A stretch of 60,619 nucleotides of DNA from CBDVBZ01 sp965372355 (GCA_965372355.1 CBDVBZ010000006.1:1-60619); one strand, 5' to 3'. Positions 41,338 to 50,138 are shown, numbered from the stretch's first letter. Numbers and translations are program-made. The notes: generated from the sequence alone by a model not told the origin.

Positions 41338-42249
41338 CTAGAAAACCGCTCGCAGTTTGCGGACTCTCGTCCACACCGATCTGACCTTCTCGCTCTTGAA
41401 CACCCCGTTCTCGAGGACGATGGTGTCGACGAGGCGTCCCGACACGGTCTCGAAGGCGACGTTACGCACGGCGATACCGCTCGGTGCGCCGCGCCAGACC
41501 TGTGCGGCCGGGTGAGACTCGTACGTGCCCTTGACGGGTTGACACAGCTTGTACGTGTCGCCAACGACGATCACCGGCCGGCGTTTGTCCCGGGCGGCCA
41601 GCGCAAGCACATACGAGCCCATTTTGTTGACGATCGAGCCATCGGGGTGGATAGCATCGCATCCCATCACGACGCTATCGCATTCGTCCAGGGCCGCGCC
41701 GATCTGTGATTCCGTAACCAGTGTGACAGATCCCGCATTCGCCCGCAACAATCCGGCCGTGCGTCGTCCTTCGAATGCGGGGCGCGATTCGCAGACGGTG
41801 ACGCGCGGTCTGGACAACGTACCGATAGCCCGTATGACACTGGAGCTGCAGCTGATGGTCAACGGGCGCCGCAACCGGCCAAAATGCGTTTTGAAACGCC
41901 GTGGCACCCCCGCACCGATGTTCTCCAGCTCCCCCTCGACGTCCAGCGCGAACCGCGAGAGCGCCTTGTAAGCAGCATCGCTAGACTCCGGCTCGATGTT
42001 TGCAAAACCGAATGCCAGCCTGGCGACGACCGATTCGACCGTCGCCATTGCCGGCCGCGTTTTCCGAACGCGTCTGAACAGCCGGTTCATGGCACGAACA
42101 TAACGGGCGGGGGACACACCGGAGGCGGGACCGGCAAGCACAAAAACAGCCACGGTCTTTCGGCCCAACTCGCTTGCGCCGCTTCGCCGATCACCGGCGA
42201 TCGCCATCAATGCGCGATCGATTCGCTCTGGGTTCTTGAACTCACGCAT
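41338..42249 (-). CDS. eIF2B alpha/beta/delta-like protein (sugar-phosphate isomerase superfamily)
   Basis: A 303-residue protein. The C-terminal Rossmann-like half has LTISCSSSVIRAI (Cys134), VTVCESRPAFEGRRTA, ALDECDSVVMGCDAI (Asp198), HPDGSIVNKMGSYVLALAA and RPVIVVGDTYKL. These are the motifs of the eIF2B/MtnA/ribose-1,5-bisphosphate isomerase superfamily; Cys and Asp at these places are catalytic in the isomerases. Both are kept, so an isomerase role is plausible, but the substrate cannot be told from sequence. It lies between the ClC and archease genes on the same strand. Confidence 0.8.
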   Translation of the reverse strand: MREFKNPERIDRALMAIAGDRRSGASELGRKTVAVFVLAGPASGVSPARYVRAMNRLFRRVRKTRPAMATVESVVARLAFGFANIEPESSDAAYKALSRFALDVEGELENIGAGVPRRFKTHFGRLRRPLTISCSSSVIRAIGTLSRPRVTVCESRPAFEGRRTAGLLRANAGSVTLVTESQIGAALDECDSVVMGCDAIHPDGSIVNKMGSYVLALAARDKRRPVIVVGDTYKLCQPVKGTYESHPAAQVWRGAPSGIAVRNVAFETVSGRLVDTIVLENGVFKSEKVRSVWTRVRKLRAVF

Positions 42250-42275
42250 GCGACCGTTGTACCGTTTTCCGGGGG

Positions 42276-44081
42276 TTATCCCGATGACATCTGTTTCATC
42301 GCCTGGAGCTTTTTGTAGTAACTCCGCGTCACGTCGTTGCGTCTGAGCATTCCGAGAAGCCTGCGGTTGTCATCCGAGTCAACGACGGGCAGAGCATTGA
42401 CTTCGTTCTCGAAATAGCGACTCATCACGGAAGCGATATCTTCTTCGGGGGTGACAACGGGAGCATCCTCGTTCGCGATCTCCTTCATAATGAGCAGGTC
42501 GTCCAGCTCCCTGTCGACCAGGATCTCCCGCACATCGCTGATCGAAAACATACCGGTCAGTTGGCCCTCCGAATTGATAACGGGAAAGACCTGCTGATTG
42601 GTCTCTGTCATTATCGCGATAAAGCTTCTCAACGTCAGCGTCTCGTGAACCGACTGGTAGTCGGTATCCGGTCGAAAGACGTCTTTGACATAAATCTCTG
42701 CCAGAAGGTCTTTGGCGAAATCACCATAGTGGGCCGGAGACTCCGCCCGGCTTGGCACCTGATTCTCGAAGATGCTCCACCGGCGGCCGATGATGTACGC
42801 GATCGCGCACACCCACATTACGGGCACGAGCAAGTGGTAGTTACCGGTCATCTCGCTGACCATGATGATCGTGGAGATCGGGGCGTTGGATGCAGCGGCG
42901 AAGAAACCCGCCATACCCACAATAACAAACGCACCTGGTTGCGTGACGACGTTCGGCACCCACTGGTGAAAGAGCTTTCCAACGGCGCCGCCAAGCGCGC
43001 CGCCGATCACCATCGACGGACCAAAAACACCAGCGCTCCCGCCGGACCCGATCGTGAGCGATGTCGTCACGATCTTGCCCACAGCGATCATAAACAGCAA
43101 ACCGGTCGCGATCTCGTTATCCAGCGCACCCTGGATGACACCGTAGCCAAACGCCAGCGTCTCAGGCAGAAAGAACCCCACGCAGCCGGTGAGGAGCCCG
43201 CCGATGGCGGGTTTTACATAGTTCGGTATCCGCAGTTTCTCGAAAAAGTGCTTGGTCCCGTAGAAGCTCTTGACGTAGAGCGCGGACGCCAGCGCGAGAA
43301 CAACCGCGAGCACCGTGTAGGGTCCCAACTCGAGCGGATGAAGAAACACAAAGGAGCTCTGTTTGAACAGGGGATCGAAACCAACGATGAGACCAAATGT
43401 CGAATAGGCCACGATCGTGGTCACAAACGAGGGAATAATCACCTCGGTTTCGAACTCCGGCTCGCTATAGAGGATCTCGGCGGCAAAAAGCGCACCGGCG
43501 AGCGGGGCGCGAAAGATGCTCCCGATCCCCGCCCCGACGCCCGAGGCGAGGAGTATCCGACGCTCGCGGCCGGATAACCCGAGCTTGTCGGCCAGAAACG
43601 ACCCGAACCCGGCCCCGATCTGCGCGATCGGGCCCTCGCGGCCACCCGATCCACCGGACCCCAGCGTAACGGCCGACGCAATCGCCTTGACGATCGGCAC
43701 CCGCCCTCGGATCCGTCCCTGTTTGTTGTGGAATGCATCGATCGCCGAATCGGTGCCGTGACCCTCAGCCTCCGGGGCAAATGTGTAGACGACCCAGCCG
43801 GCGATCAAACCGCCAAGAGCCGGTATGAGCAGCAACAGATAGCGTCGAAACGGCGTCGCGGTGTGCTCGAATATCTGCTTTTCGCCGTAAGGTTCGGGGG
43901 GACGGTAACCGGCCAGCTGATCGAGGAAAAAGTGCATGCCGGCCTGACACATCATGTTGAACACGACGGCACCCAACCCCGCGACGACACCGACGATGAC
44001 GGCGAAGATCACGTACCGGCCGATCGATTGCAGGTTGAACGCTTCCAGCAGGCGCAGAATGGATTGAAAGAGCTTTTGCAT
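42276..44081 (-). CDS. ClC-family chloride channel/transporter with tandem CBS domains
   Basis: A 601-residue protein. The membrane part has the ClC selectivity motifs GSGGSGGREGPIAQIGAG (with the gating Glu of GREGP) and GSGGSAGVFGPSMVIGGALGG. From about 460 a cytoplasmic pair of CBS domains follows (KDVFRPDTDYQSVHETLTL, VFPVINSEGQLTGMFSISDVRE, DIASVMSRYFENEVNALPVVDSDDNRRLLGML). The gating Glu suggests Cl-/H+ exchange rather than a passive channel. I use the ATG at 44081; a TTG directly before it is also in frame. It lies 31 bases after nadE. Confidence 0.93.
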   Translation of the reverse strand: MQKLFQSILRLLEAFNLQSIGRYVIFAVIVGVVAGLGAVVFNMMCQAGMHFFLDQLAGYRPPEPYGEKQIFEHTATPFRRYLLLLIPALGGLIAGWVVYTFAPEAEGHGTDSAIDAFHNKQGRIRGRVPIVKAIASAVTLGSGGSGGREGPIAQIGAGFGSFLADKLGLSGRERRILLASGVGAGIGSIFRAPLAGALFAAEILYSEPEFETEVIIPSFVTTIVAYSTFGLIVGFDPLFKQSSFVFLHPLELGPYTVLAVVLALASALYVKSFYGTKHFFEKLRIPNYVKPAIGGLLTGCVGFFLPETLAFGYGVIQGALDNEIATGLLFMIAVGKIVTTSLTIGSGGSAGVFGPSMVIGGALGGAVGKLFHQWVPNVVTQPGAFVIVGMAGFFAAASNAPISTIIMVSEMTGNYHLLVPVMWVCAIAYIIGRRWSIFENQVPSRAESPAHYGDFAKDLLAEIYVKDVFRPDTDYQSVHETLTLRSFIAIMTETNQQVFPVINSEGQLTGMFSISDVREILVDRELDDLLIMKEIANEDAPVVTPEEDIASVMSRYFENEVNALPVVDSDDNRRLLGMLRRNDVTRSYYKKLQAMKQMSSG

Positions 44082-44112
44082 CAACTACCGTTCTCGCCTG
44101 TCGCACGCGGGC

Positions 44113-45759
44113 TCAGGCGTCGTACCTTGCCGCGATCGGCATCCGTCTCCCGCTCCCGAACGCCTTGGAAGTGATCTTGATACCCGGTGCTGCCTGTCTT
44201 CTCTTGTGCTCGCTCTTGCGAACCGCCTCGATCACCCAGGCGACCGTGTCCCGGTCAAACCCCTTGTCGACGATCTGCTCGCGGGACATGTGCTCATCGA
44301 CGTGGTACTCGAGAATCCCGTCTAGAACATCGTAGGGCGGCAAAAGCTCCTGGTCCGTCTGGTCCGGTTTGAGCTCGGCCGATGGCGCCCGCGTGATGAT
44401 GCGTTTTGGAATAACGTTCTTTTTGCGATTGATCAGCTTGGCCAACTGATACACATCCGTTTTTGGCACATCCGATATGATCGCCAGACCGCCGCTCATG
44501 TCACCGTAGAGCGTACAATAGCCAACGGCAAGCTCGCTCTTGTTGCCCGTTGCCAGCGGCAGATGACCGAACTTGTTCGAGTACGCCATCAGATAGTTGC
44601 CGCGAATCCGGGCCTGGATATTCTCCTCGGTAACATCAGGCTGCGTTCCTTTGAAGACGCCCGAGAGTGCCTTGTGGTAGCAATCAACGACATCGCTGAT
44701 CGGAATCACTTCCAGCTTCACACCGAGGTTCGACGCCAGCTTCTTCGCGTCTTCCAAGCTCGCCGACGATGTGTACTCGGACGGCATCGAGATGAGCGTC
44801 ACGTTCTCCGGCCCAACGGCATGGCATGCAATCGCCGCTGTCACCGCAGAATCGATTCCTCCCGACACAGCAACGACGACCTTTGCAATCCCGCACTTCT
44901 CCAGATAGTCGCGAGTGCCGAGAACGAGCGCCTTGAACACCGTCTCGGTTTCACCCTCGAACTCGTACGGATCCGCTTTGGTCGTGTCATCGGTATCGAT
45001 GGTCCGGATATCCTCATCGAATGAGGCGAAAACAGCACGGGGCGTTCCCGCAGCGTCGACATAGAGGCTCCGTCCGTCGAAAACCAGCTCATCGTTGCCC
45101 CCAACCTGATTGACAAGGAGAAACGGGACTTTGTGGCGCGTCGTGTGTTTGTGGATGAGCTCATAACGCACCCGTTCCTTGCCAACCGAGAAGGGAGAGG
45201 CGGAAATATTGATCAGAAACGAGGCGCCTTTTTCGACCAGCATTTCGATGGGATCCTGCGAGTACGGACGCCGGTTCCACGGATCCGGCTCGAACCACAG
45301 ATCCTCGCAAATCGAAAGACCCAGTTCGACCCCTTTGAACGAATACGTCCGGTTGTCCGTCGCGGCGACAAAATGTCTCGCCTCGTAAAAAACGTCGTAG
45401 GTTGGCAAGAGCATCTTGGGCTGCTCGAAGAGAACCGCTCCTTCCGAGATCAACAGCGCCGTGTTGTAGAGCGCCTTGCCCTCGGCAAGGGGATTCCGCA
45501 TCGGACACCCGACGACGATCCCGAGACCGGGATATTTGCTGGACTCGGCCGTGATCCGCTCGAGCCCGGCCGCCGCCTGCTCGATAAACGCCGGTCTTTC
45601 GAGAAGATCCTGCGGCGGATACCCCGTTATGATAAGTTCGGAAAAGACGGCGAGATCCGCCTTCTCTTTTGCCGCGCGCTCCACGATTTGCAGAACTCTC
45701 GAGACATTCTGCTCGATCGCTCCCACCACCGGATTGATCTGTGCCACGGTGATCCGCAT
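44113..45759 (-). CDS. nadE: Glutamine-dependent NAD+ synthase
   Basis: A 548-residue two-domain enzyme that amidates nicotinic-acid adenine dinucleotide, using ammonia from glutamine. The N-terminal nitrilase domain holds the triad Glu (FSELIITGYPPQDLL), Lys (in PKMLLPTYDVF) and Cys (LGLSICEDLWF). The C-terminal synthetase has the ATP loop VAVSGGIDSAVTAAIA, ATGNKSELAVGYCTLYGDMSGG and RAPSAELKPDQTDQELLPPYDVLD. Complete and of normal length for the two-domain form. Confidence 0.97.
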   Translation of the reverse strand: MRITVAQINPVVGAIEQNVSRVLQIVERAAKEKADLAVFSELIITGYPPQDLLERPAFIEQAAAGLERITAESSKYPGLGIVVGCPMRNPLAEGKALYNTALLISEGAVLFEQPKMLLPTYDVFYEARHFVAATDNRTYSFKGVELGLSICEDLWFEPDPWNRRPYSQDPIEMLVEKGASFLINISASPFSVGKERVRYELIHKHTTRHKVPFLLVNQVGGNDELVFDGRSLYVDAAGTPRAVFASFDEDIRTIDTDDTTKADPYEFEGETETVFKALVLGTRDYLEKCGIAKVVVAVSGGIDSAVTAAIACHAVGPENVTLISMPSEYTSSASLEDAKKLASNLGVKLEVIPISDVVDCYHKALSGVFKGTQPDVTEENIQARIRGNYLMAYSNKFGHLPLATGNKSELAVGYCTLYGDMSGGLAIISDVPKTDVYQLAKLINRKKNVIPKRIITRAPSAELKPDQTDQELLPPYDVLDGILEYHVDEHMSREQIVDKGFDRDTVAWVIEAVRKSEHKRRQAAPGIKITSKAFGSGRRMPIAARYDA

Positions 45760-45807
45760 CGTTGATCCTCTTGGGTGATCTCCCTCGGACGACTCCCTTA
45801 AAACCGT

Positions 45808-45835
45808 AATCTATCACATGTCTCGGGATTGCCAA
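45808..45835 (-). promoter_or_regulatory. Promoter candidate for the nadE operon
   Basis: On the minus strand TTGGCA (45835-45830), 16 bases, TAGATT (45813-45808), between the lysA stop and the nadE start. The leader would be about 43 bases and carries a GAGGA site before the ATG. This suggests that nadE and the genes after it are separable from lysA. Confidence 0.5.
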
Positions 45836-45853
45836 ACAGGAAGAGTCGGACGC

Positions 45854-47098
45854 CTAGCCACTCTCCTCAAAAAGACGCATATAGTCGTCGAATGACTCCG
45901 CACGCCGCACTTGCCGCAGACGGTCGCCGTCGACGAGATACTCCGGCGGGCGCATCCTCGCGTTGTAGTTGGAGCTCATCGTGTAACCGTAGGCGCCGGT
46001 GTCATACACAACCAGCCCCGTGCCCTCCTCGGGTGTCGGCAATGTGCGGTTCTTGCCGAGAAAATCCGCCGACTCACAGACCGGACCGACGATGTCGTAT
46101 GTCTCCGTCGTTCCGTCCACAGGCTCGACAAAACCGATGTGGTGCTGCGCATCGTACAGACTGGGACGGATCAGCTCCGACATGCTGGCATCGACCACGA
46201 CAAAGCGCTTGTCACCGCTCGTCTTCACACCGAGGACCCGGCAGACGAGGATACCGGCGTCGGCCACGATCGAGCGGCCGGGCTCCACGATCAGCGTGAT
46301 GTCATCGGCCACGATGTCACGAACGACATCGATCAGCCTGTTCCCCCCGAGAGTGCCTCCCTGTCTTTCGTAGTCGATTCCCAACCCGCCACCAATACTG
46401 AGGAATTTGATATCGAAGCCTTTCCGCCGAATGTCCCCCACGAGCTTCATCATCAGCCGGGCCGCATCACCGAAGACAGCGACATCGGCGATCGTCGACC
46501 CGAGATGACATTGAATCCCGGCCAGTCGAAGCGACGACGCCAATCGGATTCGCTCGAGAAACCACGGTGTTCGCTCGGCGGATACGCCGAACTTGGAGTG
46601 GCGTATGCCCGTCGACACGTAGGGATGGACTTCGGGGTCGATGTCGGGGTTGATGCGGATGAGCACATCCAGCGTCGTGCCCGTTTCCTTCGCAGCCTGT
46701 TCGACATGATGCAGATCGAACTCGCTGTCGACGTTGATCATCACGCCGTGCTCGGCGGCGAGCCTGAGGGACGACAGCGTCTTGCCGTTGCCGTTGTAGA
46801 TCGTGTGCTTTGGGTCGAAACCGGCCGCAGCGGCCAGTCTGAGCTCGTTCTCGCTCGCGAGGACGGCCCCGCTGTCCATTTCACGTAAGTGATTAAGAAT
46901 AAATAGGTTGCTATTGGCCTTCAGGGCGTAGGCGACGATCGCCGGCCGGCCGGCCAGCGCGTCGGTGTAGGACCGATAGTTTCGGGTGATCCGGTCGAGA
47001 CTGTAGAGGTAGAAGGGGCTCTCCGGCACCTGCTCCTGTATGTCCTTGACCCTCGAGTTTTCGCAGTAGAGAAAGCCGTCTCGGTCGTGGAAGCTCAT
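45854..47098 (-). CDS. lysA: Diaminopimelate decarboxylase
   Basis: A 414-residue fold-III PLP enzyme that decarboxylates meso-DAP to lysine. PLP Lys is in VAYALKANSNLFIL. Further motifs are FDLHHVEQA, HLGSTI, LSIGGGLGIDY, VEPGRSIVADAG, GPVCESADFLGKNR and the C-terminal DTGAYGYTMSSNYNARMRPPEYLVDG. Complete. The ATG lies one base after the stop of a possible 40-codon ORF. Confidence 0.97.
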   Translation of the reverse strand: MSFHDRDGFLYCENSRVKDIQEQVPESPFYLYSLDRITRNYRSYTDALAGRPAIVAYALKANSNLFILNHLREMDSGAVLASENELRLAAAAGFDPKHTIYNGNGKTLSSLRLAAEHGVMINVDSEFDLHHVEQAAKETGTTLDVLIRINPDIDPEVHPYVSTGIRHSKFGVSAERTPWFLERIRLASSLRLAGIQCHLGSTIADVAVFGDAARLMMKLVGDIRRKGFDIKFLSIGGGLGIDYERQGGTLGGNRLIDVVRDIVADDITLIVEPGRSIVADAGILVCRVLGVKTSGDKRFVVVDASMSELIRPSLYDAQHHIGFVEPVDGTTETYDIVGPVCESADFLGKNRTLPTPEEGTGLVVYDTGAYGYTMSSNYNARMRPPEYLVDGDRLRQVRRAESFDDYMRLFEESG

Positions 47099-47099
47099 C

Positions 47100-47222
47100 T
47101 CAGGCCCAGCGCGCCGCGTTCACGGCCGCCCTGCCCGCCCCGCTCACAACACCCACGAATGCATCCGTGATTACGTGGTTACCCAGGTCTTTGGCCCAGG
47201 CATCGATCGTTTTCTGATTCAT
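47100..47222 (-). CDS. Possible small ORF upstream of lysA (40 codons)
   Basis: An ATG-started frame encodes MNQKTIDAWAKDLGNHVITD then AFVGVVSGAGRAAVNAARWA and ends one base before the lysA ATG. It has no Shine-Dalgarno. TACAAT lies 6 bases ahead of the ATG with a weak GTAGAC 17 bases before that, so a transcript could begin near the ATG and be leaderless. I do not recognise the peptide. It could be a small protein, a leader peptide coupling to lysA, or chance. Confidence 0.35.
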   Translation of the reverse strand: MNQKTIDAWAKDLGNHVITDAFVGVVSGAGRAAVNAARWA

Positions 47223-47263
47223 GCGGCTATTGTATCACGGAAATGCCGGGCGTCTACAGGTGT

Positions 47264-48673
47264 CTAGTCTAGGATCGGCAGCCGGACTTCGAACAGAGTT
47301 CCCTGCCCCGACTCACTGCCAACCCTGATCTCGCCGCGGTGTGCCTCGGCGATCATCCAGCAGATGGACAGCCCAAGGCCGCTGCCACCCGTTTTGCGGG
47401 AGCGATCCTCGTCCACACGGTAGAACCGGTTGAAAATGTACGGCAGATCCTCCTGCGGGATGCCCGGGCCGGTGTCGCGGACGGTCAATACAGCGATGTC
47501 GCGGTCGACACCCAGGCCAACGGTGATCTTGCCCCCATCCGGTGTGAACTTGATCGCATTATCGATCAGATTGAAGAGAAGCTGATAGAGACGGTCGCGG
47601 TCGCCCTTGACGGCCGCGGGCTCGATGGGGCCGAACTCGATCTTCTGCCGCTTCATCCGGGCGAGAACATCCATATCCGATACGACGTCCTTGAGGAGAC
47701 CGCCTAGCTGAACGGCGGTGAACTCGAAACTCCCGCCGGCGGGCTCCGTCTGCGAGAGCAACAGCAGATCGTTGATGACACGGCTGAGCCGCATGATCGT
47801 CTCGATGTCGCCGACGAGCCTTTCCTTAAAGCTGTGTGGCACATCCGGGTTGTTGAGCTCGTCCTCCCAGTTCGTCCGCAGGATGGTAATGGGTGTCTTA
47901 AGCTCGTGTGCCGCATCCGCCATGAACTGCTGCTGGCTCAGAAAGGCCTTCTCCAATCTGTCCAGCAGGTCGTTGAGCACGAGTGCGAGCTGACCGATCT
48001 CGTCAGTCTTGTCCTTGATCTCGATACGCTCGCTCAGATTGGTCGAGCTGATTTCACGCGCCTTGGCCGTCATCGCCGCGATCGGTCTGAGAGACCTGCG
48101 CACGATAAGACACCCGCCGCCGAGCAGCAGCACGAGGGTGAGCAGCTTTGCCGGGAGAAGTATCCTCCAAAGCCGCCCCAGTGCATCATCGACGTCGTGC
48201 ATCGACGACGCCAGATTGACCCAGCCAATGAGATCCCCGTTGTAAAAGAGCTTTCGCGAGACGGCACGAAATCGGATCACCTCGCTCGAGGCGGGGTGAA
48301 AAAACGGCATATCATCGGAATTGTGGGTGACGATGGTGACAAGCTCCGGTCTGTCTTTGGCCATCGGCAGCGACAGCGTGATCCTGTCCGCGATGGGGGA
48401 GCGGTAGATCGGCTGCCCATCTGCGTTGTAGAGGACCATGTACGCCTCTTCCATATCGACATTGACATACAGGTTCGGCGTGTCGATGTCCCGGAACGTC
48501 CGGGTCACGGGGTCAAAACGGCTTTCGATCGCGCTGATGATCATTTCGTGTTCGTTCTCAAGAGCGGCGAACATCAGATGTCGAACGCCAAAATAGGTGG
48601 CTGTGCCAAGAAACGGAACCGTTATCAGAGTGACGGCGGCATACCAAAGCAACAGGCGGGATCCGATTCTCAC
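47264..48673 (-). CDS. Sensor histidine kinase with periplasmic sensor domain
   Basis: A 469-residue kinase: membrane helix 1 (about 7-28), an extracytoplasmic sensor of about 140 residues, membrane helix 2 (about 170-192), HAMP (about 192-245), HisKA with phospho-acceptor His256 (FMADAAHELKTPITIL) and a full HATPase (NLIDNAIKFTPDGG, DTGPGIPQ, GGSGLGLSI). The GTG start overlaps the response-regulator stop (GTGA). It stands with HtrA and a remnant of htrA upstream on the same strand, resembling envelope-stress systems such as CpxAR, although homology to these is not established. Confidence 0.95.
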   Translation of the reverse strand: MRIGSRLLLWYAAVTLITVPFLGTATYFGVRHLMFAALENEHEMIISAIESRFDPVTRTFRDIDTPNLYVNVDMEEAYMVLYNADGQPIYRSPIADRITLSLPMAKDRPELVTIVTHNSDDMPFFHPASSEVIRFRAVSRKLFYNGDLIGWVNLASSMHDVDDALGRLWRILLPAKLLTLVLLLGGGCLIVRRSLRPIAAMTAKAREISSTNLSERIEIKDKTDEIGQLALVLNDLLDRLEKAFLSQQQFMADAAHELKTPITILRTNWEDELNNPDVPHSFKERLVGDIETIMRLSRVINDLLLLSQTEPAGGSFEFTAVQLGGLLKDVVSDMDVLARMKRQKIEFGPIEPAAVKGDRDRLYQLLFNLIDNAIKFTPDGGKITVGLGVDRDIAVLTVRDTGPGIPQEDLPYIFNRFYRVDEDRSRKTGGSGLGLSICWMIAEAHRGEIRVGSESGQGTLFEVRLPILD

Positions 48674-49350
48674 GCTTCATCCTTTATGATATAGCCCACG
48701 CCGCGAATCGTTTGGACGATCTTCTTGTCCTTTTCATCGCCAAGCTTCTTACGCAGGTTCTTGATATGAACGTCCACGAAGTTGGTCATCGAGAAAATGT
48801 CGAAGTTGTCACCCCACACGTGCTCCGCTATCGAGAGACGCGAGAGCACTCTGTTCTTGTTGTACAGCAGAAACTCCAGAAGGGCGAATTCCTTGCGGGT
48901 AAGATCGATATTCCGGCCGCCGCGACGGACCTCTCGCGTGTTGGTGTCGATCTCGATATCGGCGGCTTCGAGAAGCGATGACGTCGCGTCGCTGCTCCTC
49001 CGCAGCAATGACCTCGCCCGGGCGAGAAGCTCCGGTGTGGCAAACGGTTTGGTCAGGTAGTCGTCGGCGCCGGCATCCAGACCCGCTACCTTGTCCTGCA
49101 CCCCGTCCCTCGCGGTGAGCATCAACACGGGAACCTTGAGTCCCGCCTGGCGGATTTCTTTCAAAACGTCGATGCCATTCATTCCGGGTAGAAGGATATC
49201 CAGAATCACGAGGTCATATGTCTCACTGAGCGCCTCGTCGAGGCCTTCCGAACCATCCAGGGCAATCTTGACCTCGTAGCGTTCACGTTCGAAAACATTC
49301 TTGATCCGCCTGGCCAGCGCTTCCTCATCTTCGACGATCAGGATTCTCAC
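48670..49350 (-). CDS. Response regulator, OmpR/PhoB family
   Basis: A 226-residue regulator. The receiver domain has the acidic pair EDEE, phospho-acceptor Asp51 (LVILDILLPGMNG), TAR and the Lys of TKPF. A short linker leads to the winged-helix domain (LTRKEFALLEFLLYNKNRVLSR, TNFVDVHIKNLRKKLGD, IQTIRGVGYI-like end). The GTG at 49350 fits the receiver N-terminus; GGAGG is 12 bases ahead, a longer gap than usual. The frame stays open for 130 codons upstream through the repeat array, but that part is not protein-like. Regulators of this family bind 11-bp-spaced direct half sites, as seen before htrA. Confidence 0.94.
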   Translation of the reverse strand: MRILIVEDEEALARRIKNVFERERYEVKIALDGSEGLDEALSETYDLVILDILLPGMNGIDVLKEIRQAGLKVPVLMLTARDGVQDKVAGLDAGADDYLTKPFATPELLARARSLLRRSSDATSSLLEAADIEIDTNTREVRRGGRNIDLTRKEFALLEFLLYNKNRVLSRLSIAEHVWGDNFDIFSMTNFVDVHIKNLRKKLGDEKDKKIVQTIRGVGYIIKDEA

Positions 49351-49535
49351 GATTGTGCGCGACCTCCGTTTCTCGAACGTTCTTGGCAGCTTGCCGCGGC
49401 GGGCACGGCGGCCAGGCTCCGGTGGCATTTGCTGAGCGCCGTCGGCCCGCCCCGACATTGGCAGGGCGATAACGAGCCCCACCAGCATACCATTGTCGCC
49501 TTTCGTGCGAGAAACAAAACCGGAGGGGGTAACAA
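49351..49535. other. Leader region of the response regulator
   Basis: The 185 bp between the regulator start and repeat copy A hold no gene that I can support and no good promoter pair. Transcription of the regulator-kinase pair may start further upstream, near 49.96 kb. Confidence 0.4.
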
Positions 49536-49596
49536 CGCTACAGGGGCCCCCAGTTCCGGATGCCCCTGAAATCCGGGCCCAAGGCCCCCTGTAGCG
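49536..49596 (-). repeat. Palindromic element, copy A
   Basis: The element is bounded by CGCTACAGGGG and CCCCTGTAGCG arms, so the ends pair over 11 bases. The inner part has GGCCC/GGGCC and CAGGGGC/GCCCCTG. It is the copy nearest the response regulator, and the most diverged from copies C-E. Confidence 0.8.
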
Positions 49597-49613
49597 CAAG
49601 CTTCTAATGGTTC

Positions 49614-49889
49614 TCACCACGTGGTGAGCGATTTCTGCGGCGACTCGCTGCAGGGGGCCCCCAGTTCCTGAATGCCCCTGTGATCCAAGCCCGAAGACCC
49701 CTGCAGCGTACGAACGTCTTGATCCTTTGGTGTCCCGCACGCGACGACTGGTTGCGCGTCGATGGAAATGACCGCGAGATCGATCTGCGGATCGGCCCCC
49801 TGTACCTTCGCTACGATCCCACGGTCATCCATCAGACGCACTTTCACCGGTTCCGCGTTTTGATAGTCTTTTGTCATTCTCATCTTCAT
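49614..49889 (-). pseudogene. Internally deleted htrA paralogue (remnant) with retained promoter region
   Basis: The frame MKMRMTKDYQNAEPVKVRLM continues to DDRGIVAKVQGADPQIDLAV and ISIDAQ. Thirty residues match HtrA 145-174 at 23 positions, including the catalytic Asp context DLAVISIDA; the DNA is similarly close at 49755-49850 versus 51361-51455. The His and Ser parts of the triad are absent. Right after, PVVACGTP matches the last HtrA residues FVACETP, followed by palindromic copy B. Sequence upstream (49960-50070) matches the htrA promoter region. A second htrA was evidently shortened by a large deletion. The 91-codon frame is open, so a peptide may still be made, but not a protease. Confidence 0.8.
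49646..49708 (-). repeat. Palindromic element, copy B
   Basis: Outer arms CGCTGCAGGGG and CCCCTGCAGCG. It lies inside the reading frame of the htrA remnant and is preceded, on the minus strand, by GTCGCGTGCGGGACACC, matching the 3' codons of htrA that precede copy E. Confidence 0.85.
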
Positions 49890-49962
49890 TGCTCTTCGAT
49901 TCTTCAGTCCTTCGTTTCTCGTTGTGTTTGAAACCGTGTCTTTCTCTTTGTTGTCCTGACCT

Positions 49963-49994
49963 ATGATACGTTCGTCAGATGAAGAGAGAATGAA
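49963..49994 (-). promoter_or_regulatory. Retained htrA-type control region before the remnant
   Basis: On the minus strand TTCAT (49994-49990), 6 bases, TTCAT (49983-49979), 10 bases, TATCAT (49968-49963). The same arrangement precedes htrA. It lies about 74 bases before the remnant's ATG and about 610 bases before the response regulator gene, which it could drive. Confidence 0.55.
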
Positions 49995-50078
49995 GGTCCA
50001 CGGGGTTCCCAAGAAAAAGTGCCGTTTTGGGAAGAAATTCTGTAACGGACGATGTGACAGATAATTACAGAAAACAAT

Positions 50079-50138
50079 GCTGCAGGGGCCCCGGTATCTG
50101 AGTGCCCCTGAAACCCAAAACCAGGATCCCCTGCAGCG
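50079..50138 (-). repeat. Palindromic element, copy C
   Basis: Arms GCTGCAGGGG and CCCCTGCAGC, with an inner CAGGGGCACTC step. The flank on the minus strand (GTCGCATGTAGGACGC, then GTTCGTACG) again resembles the htrA 3' end. Spacing to copy D is 120 bp. Confidence 0.88.

Noticed and set aside
48670..49740. Long N-terminal extension of the response regulator (open frame to 49740)
   Set aside because: The extra 130 codons run through palindromic copies A and B and read as Gly/Arg/Ser-rich nonsense. The receiver domain starts normally at the GTG at 49350.
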